Below, one piece after another: positions 36,308-48,878 of a stretch of 64,000 bases of DNA. Position 1 is the first letter of the stretch. Each line of letters begins with the position of its first letter. This DNA is from Tubiluchus corallicola (taxonomy: Eukaryota; Priapulida; Priapulimorpha; Priapulimorphida; Tubiluchidae), in NCBI GenBank assembly GCA_030141605.1, contig JAQGDQ010000921.1, forward strand, positions 16,299 to 80,298, in the 5' to 3' direction. The translations under genes and the position numbers were made by a program. The notes beneath the pieces are model-generated. The model saw only the letters and a list, made by a program, of their open reading frames with translations, was not told the DNA's origin and did not search any database.

Positions 36308-37336
36308 TAGCATCTCATTATCCCAGCCTCCAATACTGAAGGTTGATGAACTTTGTCTTTATGCCGCAGAATTTGCATTTCAGAGGAGCTTGAGATTTCA
36401 AAGCTTCTTTGTTTACAGATAAAAGCTTCTGGTTTGAATGCAGACGCTCATTTTCTAAATGACAGCTCAATTTACAAACACGACTGGCTCTTCTCAACAA
36501 CAAAAGCTTCATCCAGGTCTAAGCCGATTAACTCTAAGATAATTTGCTTTAATCCTAGAAAACATGCAGCTAGTCAGTTCAGCAGAAATTATCTAAATGG
36601 TTTTTACGGAATGAATGGCATAGACCCTAATAGCCAGGCGCCAGACATTCATCCAGAAATTATTGCTCTAGCAGCAAATGAAGGAATATTTGTAAACATC
36701 TAGGGATGATGATAGAAATCTTCCCGCCTTAAAAAAACAAAATTACTAAAAATAAATGCAAGTACAAACAAGCAAGTATTAACTAGACATGTCAAAAACA
36801 CATTTATTTTCATAAACAACTTCCGTAAGGTAATAAAATAAAGGTGTGTTCATCTGACATTTCCTGCTGGTGTGTGGCAATTAATATGAGAACAGAATCT
36901 TGACAAAAAGTTTAACAAATATGTCACAATCCCCCCCCCCAAGAAGTTTTAAAGTCACTTTGCTCTTTACTAGATGTTTATGGTGTTTATCATGTTACTC
37001 ATGTTAATTTCCGCAAAAGTATAAATAACTTCTATTGCGCTGTTAAGGACCCCCAAAATCACTGAATTGATTCGTTGTCATTTTACAGGGTGTTGCTTCT
37101 TTAATCCCGAGTTGTTAAGCAGCTTATAGGATTAAGTTACCGGATTAGCATTAGCCCACTGATAATACAAAGAGTGACTATCATTGTATCAAGTATTCAA
37201 GGCGGGATAATTTACTCTATCTGAGCATTTCCATAAGATTACCTTTAACATGCAAATTAGACAAAAGTAAACGAACGCAAATCGCAAAGCAAGTAAGAAA
37301 GTTGATCAGCTACATTTGACAGATAAAACTATTGAC

Positions 37337-37367
<31 letters not shown>

Positions 37368-37436
37368 GAGGGAGAGAGAGAGGAAGAGAGAGAGAGTGAG
37401 AGAGAGAGTGAGAGAGAGAGAGAGAGAGAGCGAGAC

Positions 37437-37506
<70 letters not shown>

Positions 37507-37735
37507 CAGTGTCCTTGATCGTAAGGTTGGGATAATGACATTTAAGGATGTTTCAGGCTGCTATCAGTGTTTGGAATCTACAACTTGAAGAAAGACACTA
37601 ATCCCTCTCTAGCTGAGTGCATGATTGTTCCGCAAAAGTTAATTTTCTAAAAGACACAAAGCTTGCGAGCGCTCAGCGTGGGAAAACCTAATCCCTGAAA
37701 GACAGATGAGAGGCAATGCGAACATCTAATTTTCT
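36308..37735 (+). repeat. Composite repeat family C, copy C3 (carries (GA)n)
   Basis: Matches copy C1 from TAGCATCTCATTATCCC onward and copy C4 even more closely after the GA tract (TCCAGTGTCCTTGATCGTAA, GATGTTTCAGGCTGCTATCA, TCTAGCTGAGTGCATGATTG). The 116-codon open frame at 36353-36703 is interrupted in copies C1 and C4, so I treat it as fortuitous. A short inverted repeat (TAATTTTCTAATG / CATTAGAAAATTA) lies at about 37727-37790, at the right edge. Confidence 0.8.
37336..37504. repeat. (GA)n microsatellite inside family C
   Basis: About 165 bp of GA with AAGA, GTGA and GACA interruptions in the left half and pure GA on the right. Confidence 0.97.
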
Positions 37736-37799
37736 AATGCAAACCGTTGAGAGGCGGATCCATGTTTACATTAGAAAATTAAATTACACCATTAGAAAA

Positions 37800-39890
37800 G
37801 TATTAAAAAGTATGCTTCTTCTTCCTGAATTTTGAATATTAAATAAAGAAAAAACTTTGTAAATCGTAAACTGACAACTGTAAATTGCTAATCCTTGCAC
37901 CATAAACAATGACTTCAGTATATTTGGTAATTTGTGCAGCACAAATAGCGTTGTACTAGATTATTTTGTCCTGCTATACATTTTTCAGCTTTATAATAGA
38001 ATGTGTCAGTATAACCTTGCTTAAAATATCGGAATAAATAATTATTTTGTCATCAAACCACATTATATAGTTAGTTTCTTATTTTGTAAAAGTGGATAAT
38101 AATATGTTAATAATAAATGTATTATCATCATTAAGTTTTATTTCAGTCCAACTGACCACGAGAAGTTTATTTAATCCTAATATCTTCACAATACTGCTCT
38201 GTAAAAATAAACAAAACATTTTGTCATTATGCAAAAACAAAAGCTAATGAACAACAGTTAAAGTTCTGGTTGATATTAAAAGTCCTACTAATTTCACTGA
38301 CTGAAACAAATTAAAAATGTTCCTACACGTTTAATCAGTAATTCTACAGCTAATATGTTATAGTCTCTGTGGGCATGGGGTTCACATATTTTTTGTCAAG
38401 GCTGATAAAATGTAGCTGTCACTAAAAATTGTCACACTAGCATTATAGTTATGCTTCAGTGAGTTTCTTTGTGTTTACAAATTCATTAATTCTTCTTGCA
38501 GAATGAAGTTACTATATCGACTTGTTTTACAAGAAAAGAACTTTTGTTACCAAGACCCACACTTTTGCAGCTTGTATTGCTGACGATGTTTTCAATTAAT
38601 GCCTATCCCACCCAAAGATGAAATACAGTAATGTAGTAAAAACAGCTTTATTTTTAGCCCAGTTGTGTACGACCCTACCACAAGTACACTTTGCTACGGT
38701 CGGCAGAGCTGCGCTAGTTCAAATTTTTCACGGGGGAGGCGTATGTGCAGCTCCATGGCATTTACCGCGAGATGCAAAAACGTTAATTACTCATTAATTA
38801 AACAACGTACTGCTAAAAAAATTCGCCAAGTTATTCCCCGGGAAGGCAACTATTAAATAAGTTTAACTTGATTTTCGTGATATTCACCCTTTAAATCAGC
38901 ATTGGTTGTTTTAATATACAACATATATGTTGCACCTTAAACTGGAGTAGTTATCAGTTTGAAAATGTATATAATATTTTTACAAGTAGATCAGTCAGGA
39001 ATGGATAGATAGGAAACCAACAGGTAATTGTTGATATGGCTAGAGACTGTATCGAAGGCTTAGAATGTAATGATTTCAATTTTTTAAACACAGCACAGCT
39101 GCTATCAAATCTGGATTACATTGTTAAATGTTAATTTATGAGAAATTGTACTGCTTAAATATTTTATCAAATTTCTTAGTTCCTATTGATATAACTGACT
39201 TACTGACTAGCTCCTTTAATCTAATTTACTATCGTTATGTTGTTTTATTACTAATCGTGTAAATAAATTGATTGATATCACTTCTTTATGACATACTTAT
39301 GTAAAGTATTTTCGAAATAAAATGATGTTAATATTAATAATTCATAGGTACACACAAATAAAAAAAGACGTGCACCACAATTACATGATGTTTACAATAT
39401 GCACACAAAATGTATTGTCCTGTGATGCTTAGAACCAAAATATGCCCACCTATAATCTCTATACAAAAAGTTCTTTCACTTGTTTGCGATTTTAGCAAAA
39501 AATATCCTCAAAACGTCATGTGATTTAACCGTCTTTATTAAATATCCAAAGGCAAACAAGAAATCAACTGATTGACCAACCAATAAGCCAAGTAGCCGAG
39601 TAACCAAGTTACATATTAAGCATTAACCATTAGCATTTTATCTGCAATAAATAAAGATATTCACTACATTTATATAACAGATGTAACAAAATTAATGATA
39701 CTGAATTCTTAAATCAAGTTCACATAATAATGTTAATATAATAAACAAATTGACTTACATCTTTGCCTCTTTAAGCCAACGGCACAAAATCACATCTATC
39801 AGCTTTGAGATCGACCAACCAAAAATATTAAATATATATATATATAGATAATAAATATTTGACACCACTGTCTTCTTATGGCAGAAGTGT
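37800..39890. other. Unannotated AT-rich stretch
   Basis: No gene or repeat shared with the rest of the window, apart from a short TTTTATTTCAGTCCAA phrase near 38137 that recurs near 59310. The open frame at 38665-38856 has no known domain. Confidence 0.35.
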
Positions 39891-40165
39891 AAGCTGCCTG
39901 ACTGGCTGACTAACTAAATCACTAACTGGCTGATAAACTGACTGATTGACTGACTGACTAACAAACTGACTGATTGACTGACTGACTGACTAACTGACTG
40001 ACTGACTGACTGACTGACTGACTGACTAACTGACTAACTGACTGATTGAGTAACTAACTAAACTACGAGCTGACTGACAAACTGGCTGTTTGACTGACTG
40101 ACATACTGACTGGCTGACTGATTGACTAACTGACTAAGTTACGAGCTGACTGACTCATTCACTGG
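39890..40165. repeat. (CTGA)n-derived tetranucleotide repeat
   Basis: CTGACTGACTGA with frequent TAAC, TGAT, GGCT and GAGC variants, purest at about 40000-40027. It reads as a tetranucleotide microsatellite accumulating substitutions. Confidence 0.93.
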
Positions 40166-40596
40166 ACGACTGATTCTGAATACGACATAGTCTGATCATT
40201 ACTAACCCAACATGCAATTATAAAATAAATAAAAACAACTGCGCATTCATTCATTCCTTCATTCATTCAATCAGTCATTTGTTTATTCAATTATTCATTC
40301 ATGTTTATTGAGAATACTTTGTAGGCTATAGCTTTTGGGCTGCATCAGATATGCACCTTAAAACGATTTTCCCAACTTCCTTAATAACTGTTTAACTGGC
40401 GTGTAGCTATTTACAAAAAATAGGCACTAACTAAACTAAAATAGGCAACATCTAAATTTATTTTCTAAAATCACTGTTACAGTATTTACAGGTTTCTCGC
40501 CACACTCACAATATAAACTTGAATTTAGAAACACAATTTATATTCCTCAGTCGTTTTAACAAAATTTGGACGGCTGACTTCACATTTCACACAGTG
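40166..40596. other. Short ATTC-rich tract and unannotated sequence
   Basis: (ATTC)n-like at 40240-40305; otherwise nothing recognised. Confidence 0.4.
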
Positions 40597-40772
40597 TCTT
40601 TTTACCGTTTATGAATTATTATTTTTTTAAATTTATGAACTAAACTCTTTTTTGCAATTTATGAATTAAGCACTTTTTTACAATTTATGAACTAAACTCT
40701 TTTTTTACAATTGATGAATTAAACACTTTTTTTACTATTTATGAAATAACACTTTTTTAAATGTATGAATTA
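40597..40772. repeat. About 32-bp tandem array, 5-6 units
   Basis: Units contain TTTATGAA(C/T)TAAACTCTTTTTT(A/G)CAA with variable T-run length, so spacing is 27-35 bp. Confidence 0.8.
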
Positions 40773-41342
40773 TGATTGTGTTCAGTCGAAGCTATGTTTT
40801 TACTTTTTCAGTGTAGGGCATTTGTCCTGGGTGGTTATGTCACCTAGACTGTTTAATCTGTCACACATACCCTGGTTATTTATTTACGTGGAAAACAACT
40901 TATTCGTATTCGAACCAGGTAACACATTTCTGGCAGTTCTGGCATCTTACAGAATTATCTTTTGCAACGAGGGAATTTCTGGCCACAATCATCGTGTAAA
41001 AGTGATCGAAATGACCAATGCAGAGTTTTGACTGACCATGTACCGCACTGCCTCTCCACAAATTTCAATAAGATTATCTTTTCAGTCTGAAAATGCAATT
41101 TTACATTTACACGAATTGGGCATAATTACAATTAAAAATAATTAGCTAATGTCTGAGGAATGGAGAAAGCCATTAACGAATGAACCAGGCATGAATGCAC
41201 TTACGGTGGTCCACATTAATTAGTGGTTTCTGTTTAATTTACTAAAAGTATAAAAAACAAATGTAATTTCGAAATCACATGTCGCATGTGTAGTGCACTA
41301 AATTTAGCGCACTTTGCCCTACAGCATTAAACCATGACATGA
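40773..41342. other. Unannotated stretch
   Basis: The open frame 40765-41031 has no domain I recognise. Confidence 0.3.
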
Positions 41343-41880
41343 CAAGAGTCTCGAAGCAGTAAATTCCTACCCGTTCTCATTGGTTGCTGGACTTCTTCTT
41401 GATGACGTCAAACTAACATGGCGAAGTTGTTGAATCCGGGTGGTGAATGCATTAAACGTTCTAACTAATGTACAGCAGTTGCACTGTTACCTAGCATAAT
41501 GTCTGAGCATAGCTATGCTGCTTGATTTACCTGTCTACTGATAAACTAAAGCACTAGGAGTACTGTGTACCACAGCAACTAAAATCTTGTAGTCGGCATG
41601 CATGTGTTGTGTAAAATATGTGTAGTATTTATAAACTGTTATTATCAATAAATGTGTGTTTGCAAACCAAAATCACCCATAAGTCAGCATAGTTGAAACT
41701 ACGTTATGATACTTCAAATTAGTGCTCGAGTTCCAGTTTTATCAGTTTTCAAAACAGTAACAAAACTTTTAGTCTTGTAGTCGACAACTCCGCCATTTTA
41801 ATTTGACGTCAGCATGGCGAAGTACCGCAGCCAATGAGAATGCGTATGAAAGTACTGCCCGAGACTCTTGTAGCAATACT
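41343..41880. mobile_element. Element bounded by ~95-bp inverted repeats
   Basis: The segment 41343-41436 (starting CAAGAGTCTCG, including CGTTCTCATTGG and ATGGCGAAGTTGT) is the imperfect inverted complement of 41782-41880 (ending CGAGACTCTTG). The interior is about 345 bp and non-coding; part of it (GTTACCTAGCAT, TTACCTGTCTACTG) resembles family A. It directly adjoins, and seems to truncate, the inverted family A copy A5. It could be a foldback-type transposon or an inverted duplication. Confidence 0.55.
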
Positions 41881-42385
41881 GTTCTAATGGCGCTATTACA
41901 TGACTGCCGAGCATCGTAAGTCAGGTGGAAAATGGAAATGTTAAACATTCCGTGCAAATCTATGTTACTTAGCATCTCACTTACCTACTGGAAAGACTTA
42001 TGTAACTATAAGGAAAATATTAATTATTAAAATATTTTCACCAATTGGTAAAATGTAGTTGATTCACCTCCAGGGTGCACCACTCACTAACCAAATAACA
42101 TATTTTAGTCTTGTTTACAACATAAAGTAATTTAAAATTTTACTTAGTTACTAACATGTGCGCTACCAGTGCTCTGATTATTTTTCAAACTAAAATTTAG
42201 CGTTTTCTAATCTGCTTTCAAATGGCTTGTCGTCAAAATGGCTTCGTGTAACGGTCATCGTGGGAGTTTAAACTTACATGTTTTGTACAGCGTTACTAAC
42301 GACGCATGTGAGTATGTAAGTGGTATAAAATTTCAAGACGATTTTTTAAGTTTTATGTAAGTTGAGGGTTTTCTTGTACTTTAAG
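41881..42385 (-). mobile_element. Family A MITE, inverted, truncated (copy A5)
   Basis: Read on the minus strand it starts CTTAAAGTACAAGAAAACCC at 42385 and has AAATTTTATACCACTTACAT, GTACAAAACATGTAAGTTTAAA, GTGAGTGGTGCACCCTGGAG and ACATTTTACCAATTGGTGAA. Similarity fades after about 41900 at the inverted-repeat element. Confidence 0.7.
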
Positions 42386-43420
42386 ACCAACAGAGAGCCT
42401 GATCGCAAACTGACTACATATTTATGACTTCTTAAATCTACCTTTCTCTATCGAACCATTCTGAATCTGCTATTCCATTTCGAAAGTATAAAATTCGCTT
42501 ATGCTTTACGATAGAATTATGATCATATCTAAGAAAATACGCTATTCTTATTCGTCGTTATTAAACCGTTTGGCAAAAGACGAACAAAAGACGGTTTTGT
42601 AATCCACGAGAAATTCGTTCGACACAAATTTTTGGTTTTTGCAAAACATGGAAAAACAACCTCAATACATGTATAGCAACATTGAAAAACAATCAGATAT
42701 TATTGAAACTGTTGGCTCATTTTGCATCTTTATTTAGCACCCAAAGGCAGGTCCTACTTGTCAAACGTTGTCAAAGCTCAATATGGCTTTAGCGAAGTTA
42801 TTTCACATCTGTATAGCGGCCTTCATTATGTAAATACCAATATATACAATCTTCGTAAACAACTGCTGAACCTTTACCGCTTTACCGTTCTAAACACTTT
42901 AAAAAGTAGTTTTAAACCATATGCACGTTTTAATTATTAGTAAGTTCATTACTACTGTATACACAGTGACACGAGATATTATAGTAATAGATTTTAATAA
43001 AATTATTCAATAAATTATTGTCTTTCAAATTTAATTTAAACTTCATATTACCTTAATTAATGTCATGTAAAGTCGTTTTAATAAATTAAAATTAAATTTA
43101 AATTTAAGCCTCAGTGAACCATAATGTAATGTAATTTAACCTTTAGGTTACAAGAATGTTTTTAATAAAATAAATATATTTATTTAACCATTAAGTAAAT
43201 TATTGGAGACGAAGAAAAACTAGACTTAAAAGAAATGTGTCCCATCGAAACAAAGAAACCACGTGTATGTGCTATAATAATTCAACCACAAAAACACATA
43301 CTAAGTTAACTCAGTCGGGCCTGGCTTCAAATATTTTGTAGGCCAATCTAGTATTCATTTTAATAACTTCTACAGGTTGTGACGCATTTAAAAACACAAA
43401 CTGCTCATTAGGAGACATAT
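42386..43420. other. Unannotated AT-rich stretch
   Basis: No recognisable gene or shared repeat. Confidence 0.35.
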
Positions 43421-43424
43421 AATG

Positions 43425-43925
43425 AAAGTTAGGACAGAAAGAATACAAAAACAATTCCTCTCTTACATGATTGTACAGTGAACACTCAGGATAGAAATCA
43501 TAAAGAATACAAAAACATTCCTCTTTTACACGAGCGTACAGTGAACATTCATTAGAGAAATCAGAAAGTCTACAAAACATTCCTCTTTTGAATGAGCGTA
43601 CATTGAACACTCAGGATAGAAATCAGGAAGAATACAAAAACATTCCTCTCGTACATGAGCGTGCAGTGAACACTCAGGATAAAAAACAGAAAGAATGCAA
43701 AAACATTCCTTTCTTACATGAGCTACAGTGAACACTCAGGACAGAAATCAGAAACAATACAAAAACATTCCTCTCTCACATGATCGTACATTGAAAACTG
43801 AGGATAGAAATCAGAAAGAATACAAAAACATTCCTCTCTTACATGAACGTACAGTGAACACTTAGGATAGAAATCAGAAAGAATGCAAAAACATTCCTTT
43901 CTTACATGAGCGTACAGTGAACACA
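43425..43925. repeat. Second 63-bp minisatellite, about 8 units
   Basis: AGGATAGAAATCAGAAAGAA starts units at 43738, 43801 and 43864 (63 bp apart); earlier units are 62-63 bp. The unit also contains ACAAAAACATTCCTCTCTTA and ACATGAGCGTACAGTGAACA. It is unrelated in sequence to the 63-bp array at 4775. The minus strand is open over long parts and would encode 21-residue cysteine-rich repeats, but single-base indels break the frame several times between 43311 and 44055. Confidence 0.93.
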
Positions 43926-44284
43926 CAGTAATTATATGCAATTCATCCTCTACTTTATTCAAACTACAATGTTTACATATCACTTGTATACATATATTTT
44001 TCCGGCTTACGATATCTACCGATTTTGCCAAGCGAAACAGCACAGAGGCACTCATCCATTTCCAGGCTAAACTCGGTATTGCTTAAGTTATCAGCTAATC
44101 AACACAGTTACAGCTATTGTTGTTACAGTGGCAACGACCAGCGAAGCAGCAATATTCATATAGTATAAATAAGATAAACAAGTAAATATACAAAAATATG
44201 CCTGTATAAATATTACATGGACTAGCACATGACTCACACTATATTTTGTTCATCACTAATAATGCCCAAACATTCTACATAGTG
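43926..44284. other. Unannotated stretch
   Basis: No gene or shared repeat recognised. Confidence 0.3.
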
Positions 44285-44925
44285 TTTTTCATATCTAATC
44301 CCCATATTGAATTACGGCTAAAAATACATTTTAACACTTAGAATGGCAACAAAGCGCTTCCACCAAATATTAATTGCAGTGCCAAACTTAAAGAATAGGT
44401 TAAAAATAGAATTAATGGCATGCCAGCCCAGCGCAAGAGATGACATCACAAACTAACATAATTTTCAACAACACAAATATTCCATTGTGCGTCTTGCATG
44501 TGTTTGGGAAAGCAAAATTGAAGTTCTATTGTACAACATTTACTGCGATACACAAAAGTAATTCAAAGATCAAAAGTAAGTTCAAAAATCAGACTAACGT
44601 TTATTACTGTGCTCACACATGAATGCACGAACGTGTGCACAGCATCACAACTGAACGTCTCTTAGTGAGCGGTGCTGCACGTGTGTTTAGACAACGTGTT
44701 TCCGAAATGTAAACGCTGATGCCCAACTAACTAGCAAATGGCGAAATGGGGCGTAATAGTAAAGAACTAGCAGCGCAAAAGCAAAATTACGTTTCTGTGG
44801 TAATAATACATAAGTCACTCTTGGAAAATCTTCCCTTTCAATATATTATACGATAAATTGTTTTCAGCTGTAGTTTATGACTGGGTCCTGTTTTCGTTTA
44901 ACTATTTGGCGGCGGTAGCAAACTG
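44285..44925 (+). mobile_element. Family B repeat, diverged copy (B3)
   Basis: Shares TTTTTCATATCTAATCCCCA, AAAATACATTTTAACAC, GACATCACAAACTAACATAA, CATGTGTTTGGGAAAGCAAAA, GTAAAGAACTAGCAGCGC and GACTGGGTCCTGTTTTCGTTTA with copies B2 and B4. It has insertions in the middle and lacks a clean left terminus. Confidence 0.6.
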
Positions 44926-45383
44926 ACAGATCTAGCTATGTGCATCGTAATTCATCTTTCTCGTAATCTGCCATCTTCTCTACAAAGTTTCGAGAAAATC
45001 TGTTAAATAGTTTTTGCGCAATAAGCTTAATGTTGTATAACAGACAAAAAACAACCAAACAAGCAGACAGTGTTGAAGCAACTTCTTTGGAAGAGGTAAA
45101 AAACCAAATTAATTAAAAAATAATTATTTACACAGGAACCCTAGCCCTGAACTTGTGTCATTTTATTCTGGTATCATTTTTACCTGCGCCATTTTACCTG
45201 CACTATTTTACCTGGTCAACATGGTTTGACTTTGAGTAGATGACTCGCTATATGCCTGCTGTCTAACACGTAAAAACTTCAAGGTAAGGCATCGTCTGCA
45301 AATCCATGAGCCACTCTAAACCCAGAGAAAATTCTTCAAGCATTTTAAGTGAAGGAATTACATTTACGGCTCTCTATATCAGC

Positions 45384-46014
45384 CACTAAAGGAGGACAGG
45401 ATGGTTTTTCATTTACTACCCCATTTTCAAGTCCGATAAAAATATACATTTTAACACATTTACTACTGAAAAACTGTTTCTGATAATTAAGTAACAGATT
45501 AAATATTTAATTAGTGGCTACCGAGCCCAACTATTGATGGCATCTCAAACTAACATAATTTTCAACAGAAAAATATTCCATGAGCGTGTTTCACGTGTTT
45601 GCGAAAACGAAAATTGAAGTACATTGCTACTGTAAGATGTTCAGTGTGTTGTACTAAAACTAGACAAGTTTAAAAATAAAAACTCGAATTTCAAATTTAC
45701 CGCTGTACTCGCGCATGAGCTGCCAAACGTTTGCAGTTCATCAAAAACTAATACATCTGAACTAAGAGGTACAGCACCTGTTTTTGTTGCAATGCTTTTC
45801 CGAAATGATGGCGCTAGTGACCGACTACCCAGAGATTGGCGAAATGCATGTGGCAGCGAAGAACTAGTGGCGCGAACTCGAAATTGTGTTTGTGTGGTAA
45901 TAATTCTTTCGCGCCAAGTCATTTTTTGAAAAAAATAGTATGCTTCCTTTCAATATTTTAAAGACTTGATTGTTTTTACCTACAGTTTAAGATTGGGTTC
46001 AATTTTGCTTTAAA
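45384..46014 (+). mobile_element. Family B repeat, full-length copy (B4)
   Basis: Runs from ACTAAAGGAGGACAGGATGG to TTCAATTTTGCTTTAAAT, with inverted TTTAAAG-type ends. The internal order is as in B2 (CTAACATAATTTTCAACAG, GTGTTTGCGAAAACGAAAATT, AGTGTGTTGTACT, GCGAAGAACTAGTGGCGCGA). The minus-strand frame at 45641-45922 is not preserved in B2 or B3. Confidence 0.7.
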
Positions 46015-46439
46015 TCTCTGTTTTTACCTATGCGAAAAACTGCATCTAGCTTTAACGATATCAAGATTTATATAAATAAATATATAAGATTTATATAATC
46101 AGAATTTGCCCAGTAAGCAGAATTAGATTTTCACAGTCATTATCTAATTAATGACATTAATTACATCTAATTTGTTTGCATTTGTTTCGTAGCTTATTTC
46201 AGTCCTGTCAGAGTTTCCAAATATCTGCCCTTATGTACATGCTTACAAAAGACAAATCAAAAAGCAAAAATTAAAACGAAATTTATACTCTTTAACTACG
46301 TTTTAATGTTCTTCACGTTCACTGAAATTGTCACATTTTACTTATCAACAAGTGGTTAATTTTAGTTTAATCCGTTTATTTTACTAGGCGTATTGTTGGT
46401 TTATAAATACCATGGCGAATGTCTTAAACAGCAGATAGC

Positions 46440-47533
46440 AGCACTTCTCTCACAAGAACAATTTACATTCCAGAAAAAAGCTTTTAGAGTTTAAAGCTTT
46501 ATTCTCAGATAACATCGCTCTGTTGAGTGCAGGTATAATTTACTTAATGACAGATCAATTTCAGACAAAGCTTCTCTGTACATCAGCAAAAATGTTAATC
46601 CCCTTGACTATGTATCAACAAAGATGTTTATCAAGCATAAAGCTGATTAACTATAGAATGATCTTCTGGCTTGAATGCAGACGCTCGTTTTCTAAATAGC
46701 AGATCAATTTACAAACACGACTCCCTCATCTCAACAACAAAAGCTTTATCCTGTTGTAAGCTGATTAACTGTAAGATAATTTGCTGAAATCCAAGAAAAC
46801 AAGCAGCTAGTCAGTTCACCAGAAATTATCCCTCTAGCAGCCAATTGGGGAATATTTGTAAACTGTTAGGGATGATGATAGAAAGCTTCCCGCTTAGAAA
46901 AACAAAATTCCTAAAAATAAATGCGAGTAGAAATAAGTAAGTGTTAACTAGACATTTCAAAAACACATTTATTTTCATAAACGCCGTTACTAACACAACC
47001 AAATAAAAGTTTGTTTATCTGATATTCCCTGCTGCTGTGTGACAATTAATACTTGAAACGTGACCAAAAGTTTAACAGTTTAACAAATATGTCAGAATTA
47101 TCGCCAAAGATGTTTTAAGAAGTTTTAAAAGTCGCTCTTTACTAGATGTCACTGGTTCTATCACGAGGCTCATGTTAATTTCCGCAAAACTATAAACAAC
47201 TTCTATTGCGCTGTTAGGGACTAACAAATTGCTAAAATGTTTTGTTGATGTTTCAAAGCTTGTTAATCAGCTTATAAGATCAAGTTAAAATATTAACATC
47301 AGCCCACTGATAATGCCGTGCTTAGCGCAAAAGTGACCATTGTTCCATCAAGTATTCAAGGTGGGATAATTTAACCTATGGCAGCAGTTTAAATTGATTA
47401 AACAATTGTACCTGCAAATTGGACAAAAGGAATGGCATGACGAAAATGGTGAAAAGAATCAATTGAATTACATGCAATATGAGAGGGGATGAGAGAAGAG
47501 TGAGAGAAACAGAGAGAGAAGAACATAGAGAAT

Positions 47534-47614
<81 letters not shown>

Positions 47615-48010
47615 AAGAGAATCCAGTGTCCTTGATCGTAAGGTTGAGATAATGACATTTAAGGATGTTTCAGGCTGCTATCAGTGTTTGGAATCTACAA
47701 CTTGAAGAAAGACACTAATCCCTCTCTAGCTGAGTGCATGATTGTTCTGCAAAAGCTAATTTCCTAAAAGATACAAAGCTTGCGAGCGCTCAGCGTGGGA
47801 AAGCCTAATCCCTGAAAGAAAGGCAGGGCTTATTTTTTCTAGCTGGGTGAACAGGCTGGAAAGCTAATTTTCTAAATGACAGAAAATTTGCAAACACTCG
47901 CCGTGATAAAAGCTAATCCGAGCTTAAAGCTGATGTTCTTTACGATAATTGACTTTAATTTGGGAAATAGGCGCTAGACGTTATTACACTAAACCATAGT
48001 CTTTTTAAAG
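46440..48010 (+). repeat. Composite repeat family C, longest copy C4 (carries (GA)n)
   Basis: This copy joins the 5' module seen at 30480 (CTTTTAGAGTTTAAAGC, TAATGACAGATCAATTTCAG) to the module seen at 23096 and 36308 (TTGAATGCAGACGCTCGTTT, AAACAAGCAGCTAGTCAGTT). It then continues through GGGATGATGATAGAAAGCTT, the GA tract and the AAGCTAATTTTCTAAATGAC module. It therefore gives the fullest view of the family, about 1.5 kb. Confidence 0.8.
47539..47612. repeat. (GA)n microsatellite inside family C
   Basis: Pure GA dinucleotide tract of about 74 bp, preceded by interrupted GA-rich sequence from about 47480. Confidence 0.97.
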
Positions 48011-48878
48011 GTAAACGACCGACAAAAACTGTTTTACCGGAATTCTTCTCTGTTATGTTATTTGAACGTCATGCTGATTTACAACGACCATTTTTAATTT
48101 ATTTTTAAAACAAGAAATTTTATATTTTTTCCGTGTGAGAACTGGTAAACAATTTTGACTAGCCACGCGTCTTTTTGCAATTTTAAATTTTGTGAACTGC
48201 AAATCTACGAAACCATTGTAATGTGTTTAAATACAATAGAGATTGAATCTAACATAATTTTGGTACCTTGATAGATTCGAGACAACACCTCCAACAAGAG
48301 CACAAAGTTGCAACTGATAATGTAATAAATGCCCGATATTGTAACACAGAAATAAATAAAGCATAATATAATGTACGAGTGTACAAGCCCCATTCATCAG
48401 GAACATTACAGAAAGTGAAATGTCAATACGATCAAGTTTCAAGATGACGCATCATTTGAGATTATTATATAATGATTAAGGACGATATTAAGGACTCATA
48501 ATAATGATTTCAATGTAACACCTTAAAATGAAGACGACAGGACGACGATAATTGTCGACAGGACAATTCACGGCATCGAAATAAAACAGTCCATTAACTA
48601 TTAATAAAGTAATGATTGGAGATGTAACTTGGAAGCTGTATTTACTGATCAAACGTTTTTACGAGTCTTTCAGTTTTTATTCTAAACTAGTTGACAATGT
48701 TTCTGACGTGGTCAGAAACTGAAGATTTTTGCGGACAATAGTTACAGACTTGGGCCTGGCAAAGACGCTAGTCTTTTGTTTGAACACTATAATGTAGTAT
48801 TTATTTATTGAATTCACATTGTTGCTTGAATACATAGGAACTTCGCTTCACAACGAAATTACAACTTACAAATTTTTA
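48011..48878. other. Unannotated stretch
   Basis: The overlapping minus-strand frames at 48205-48442 have no recognisable domain. Confidence 0.3.

Noticed and set aside
36353-36703. 116-codon open frame as a gene
   Set aside because: It lies in family C and is interrupted in the copies at 23 and 46 kb.
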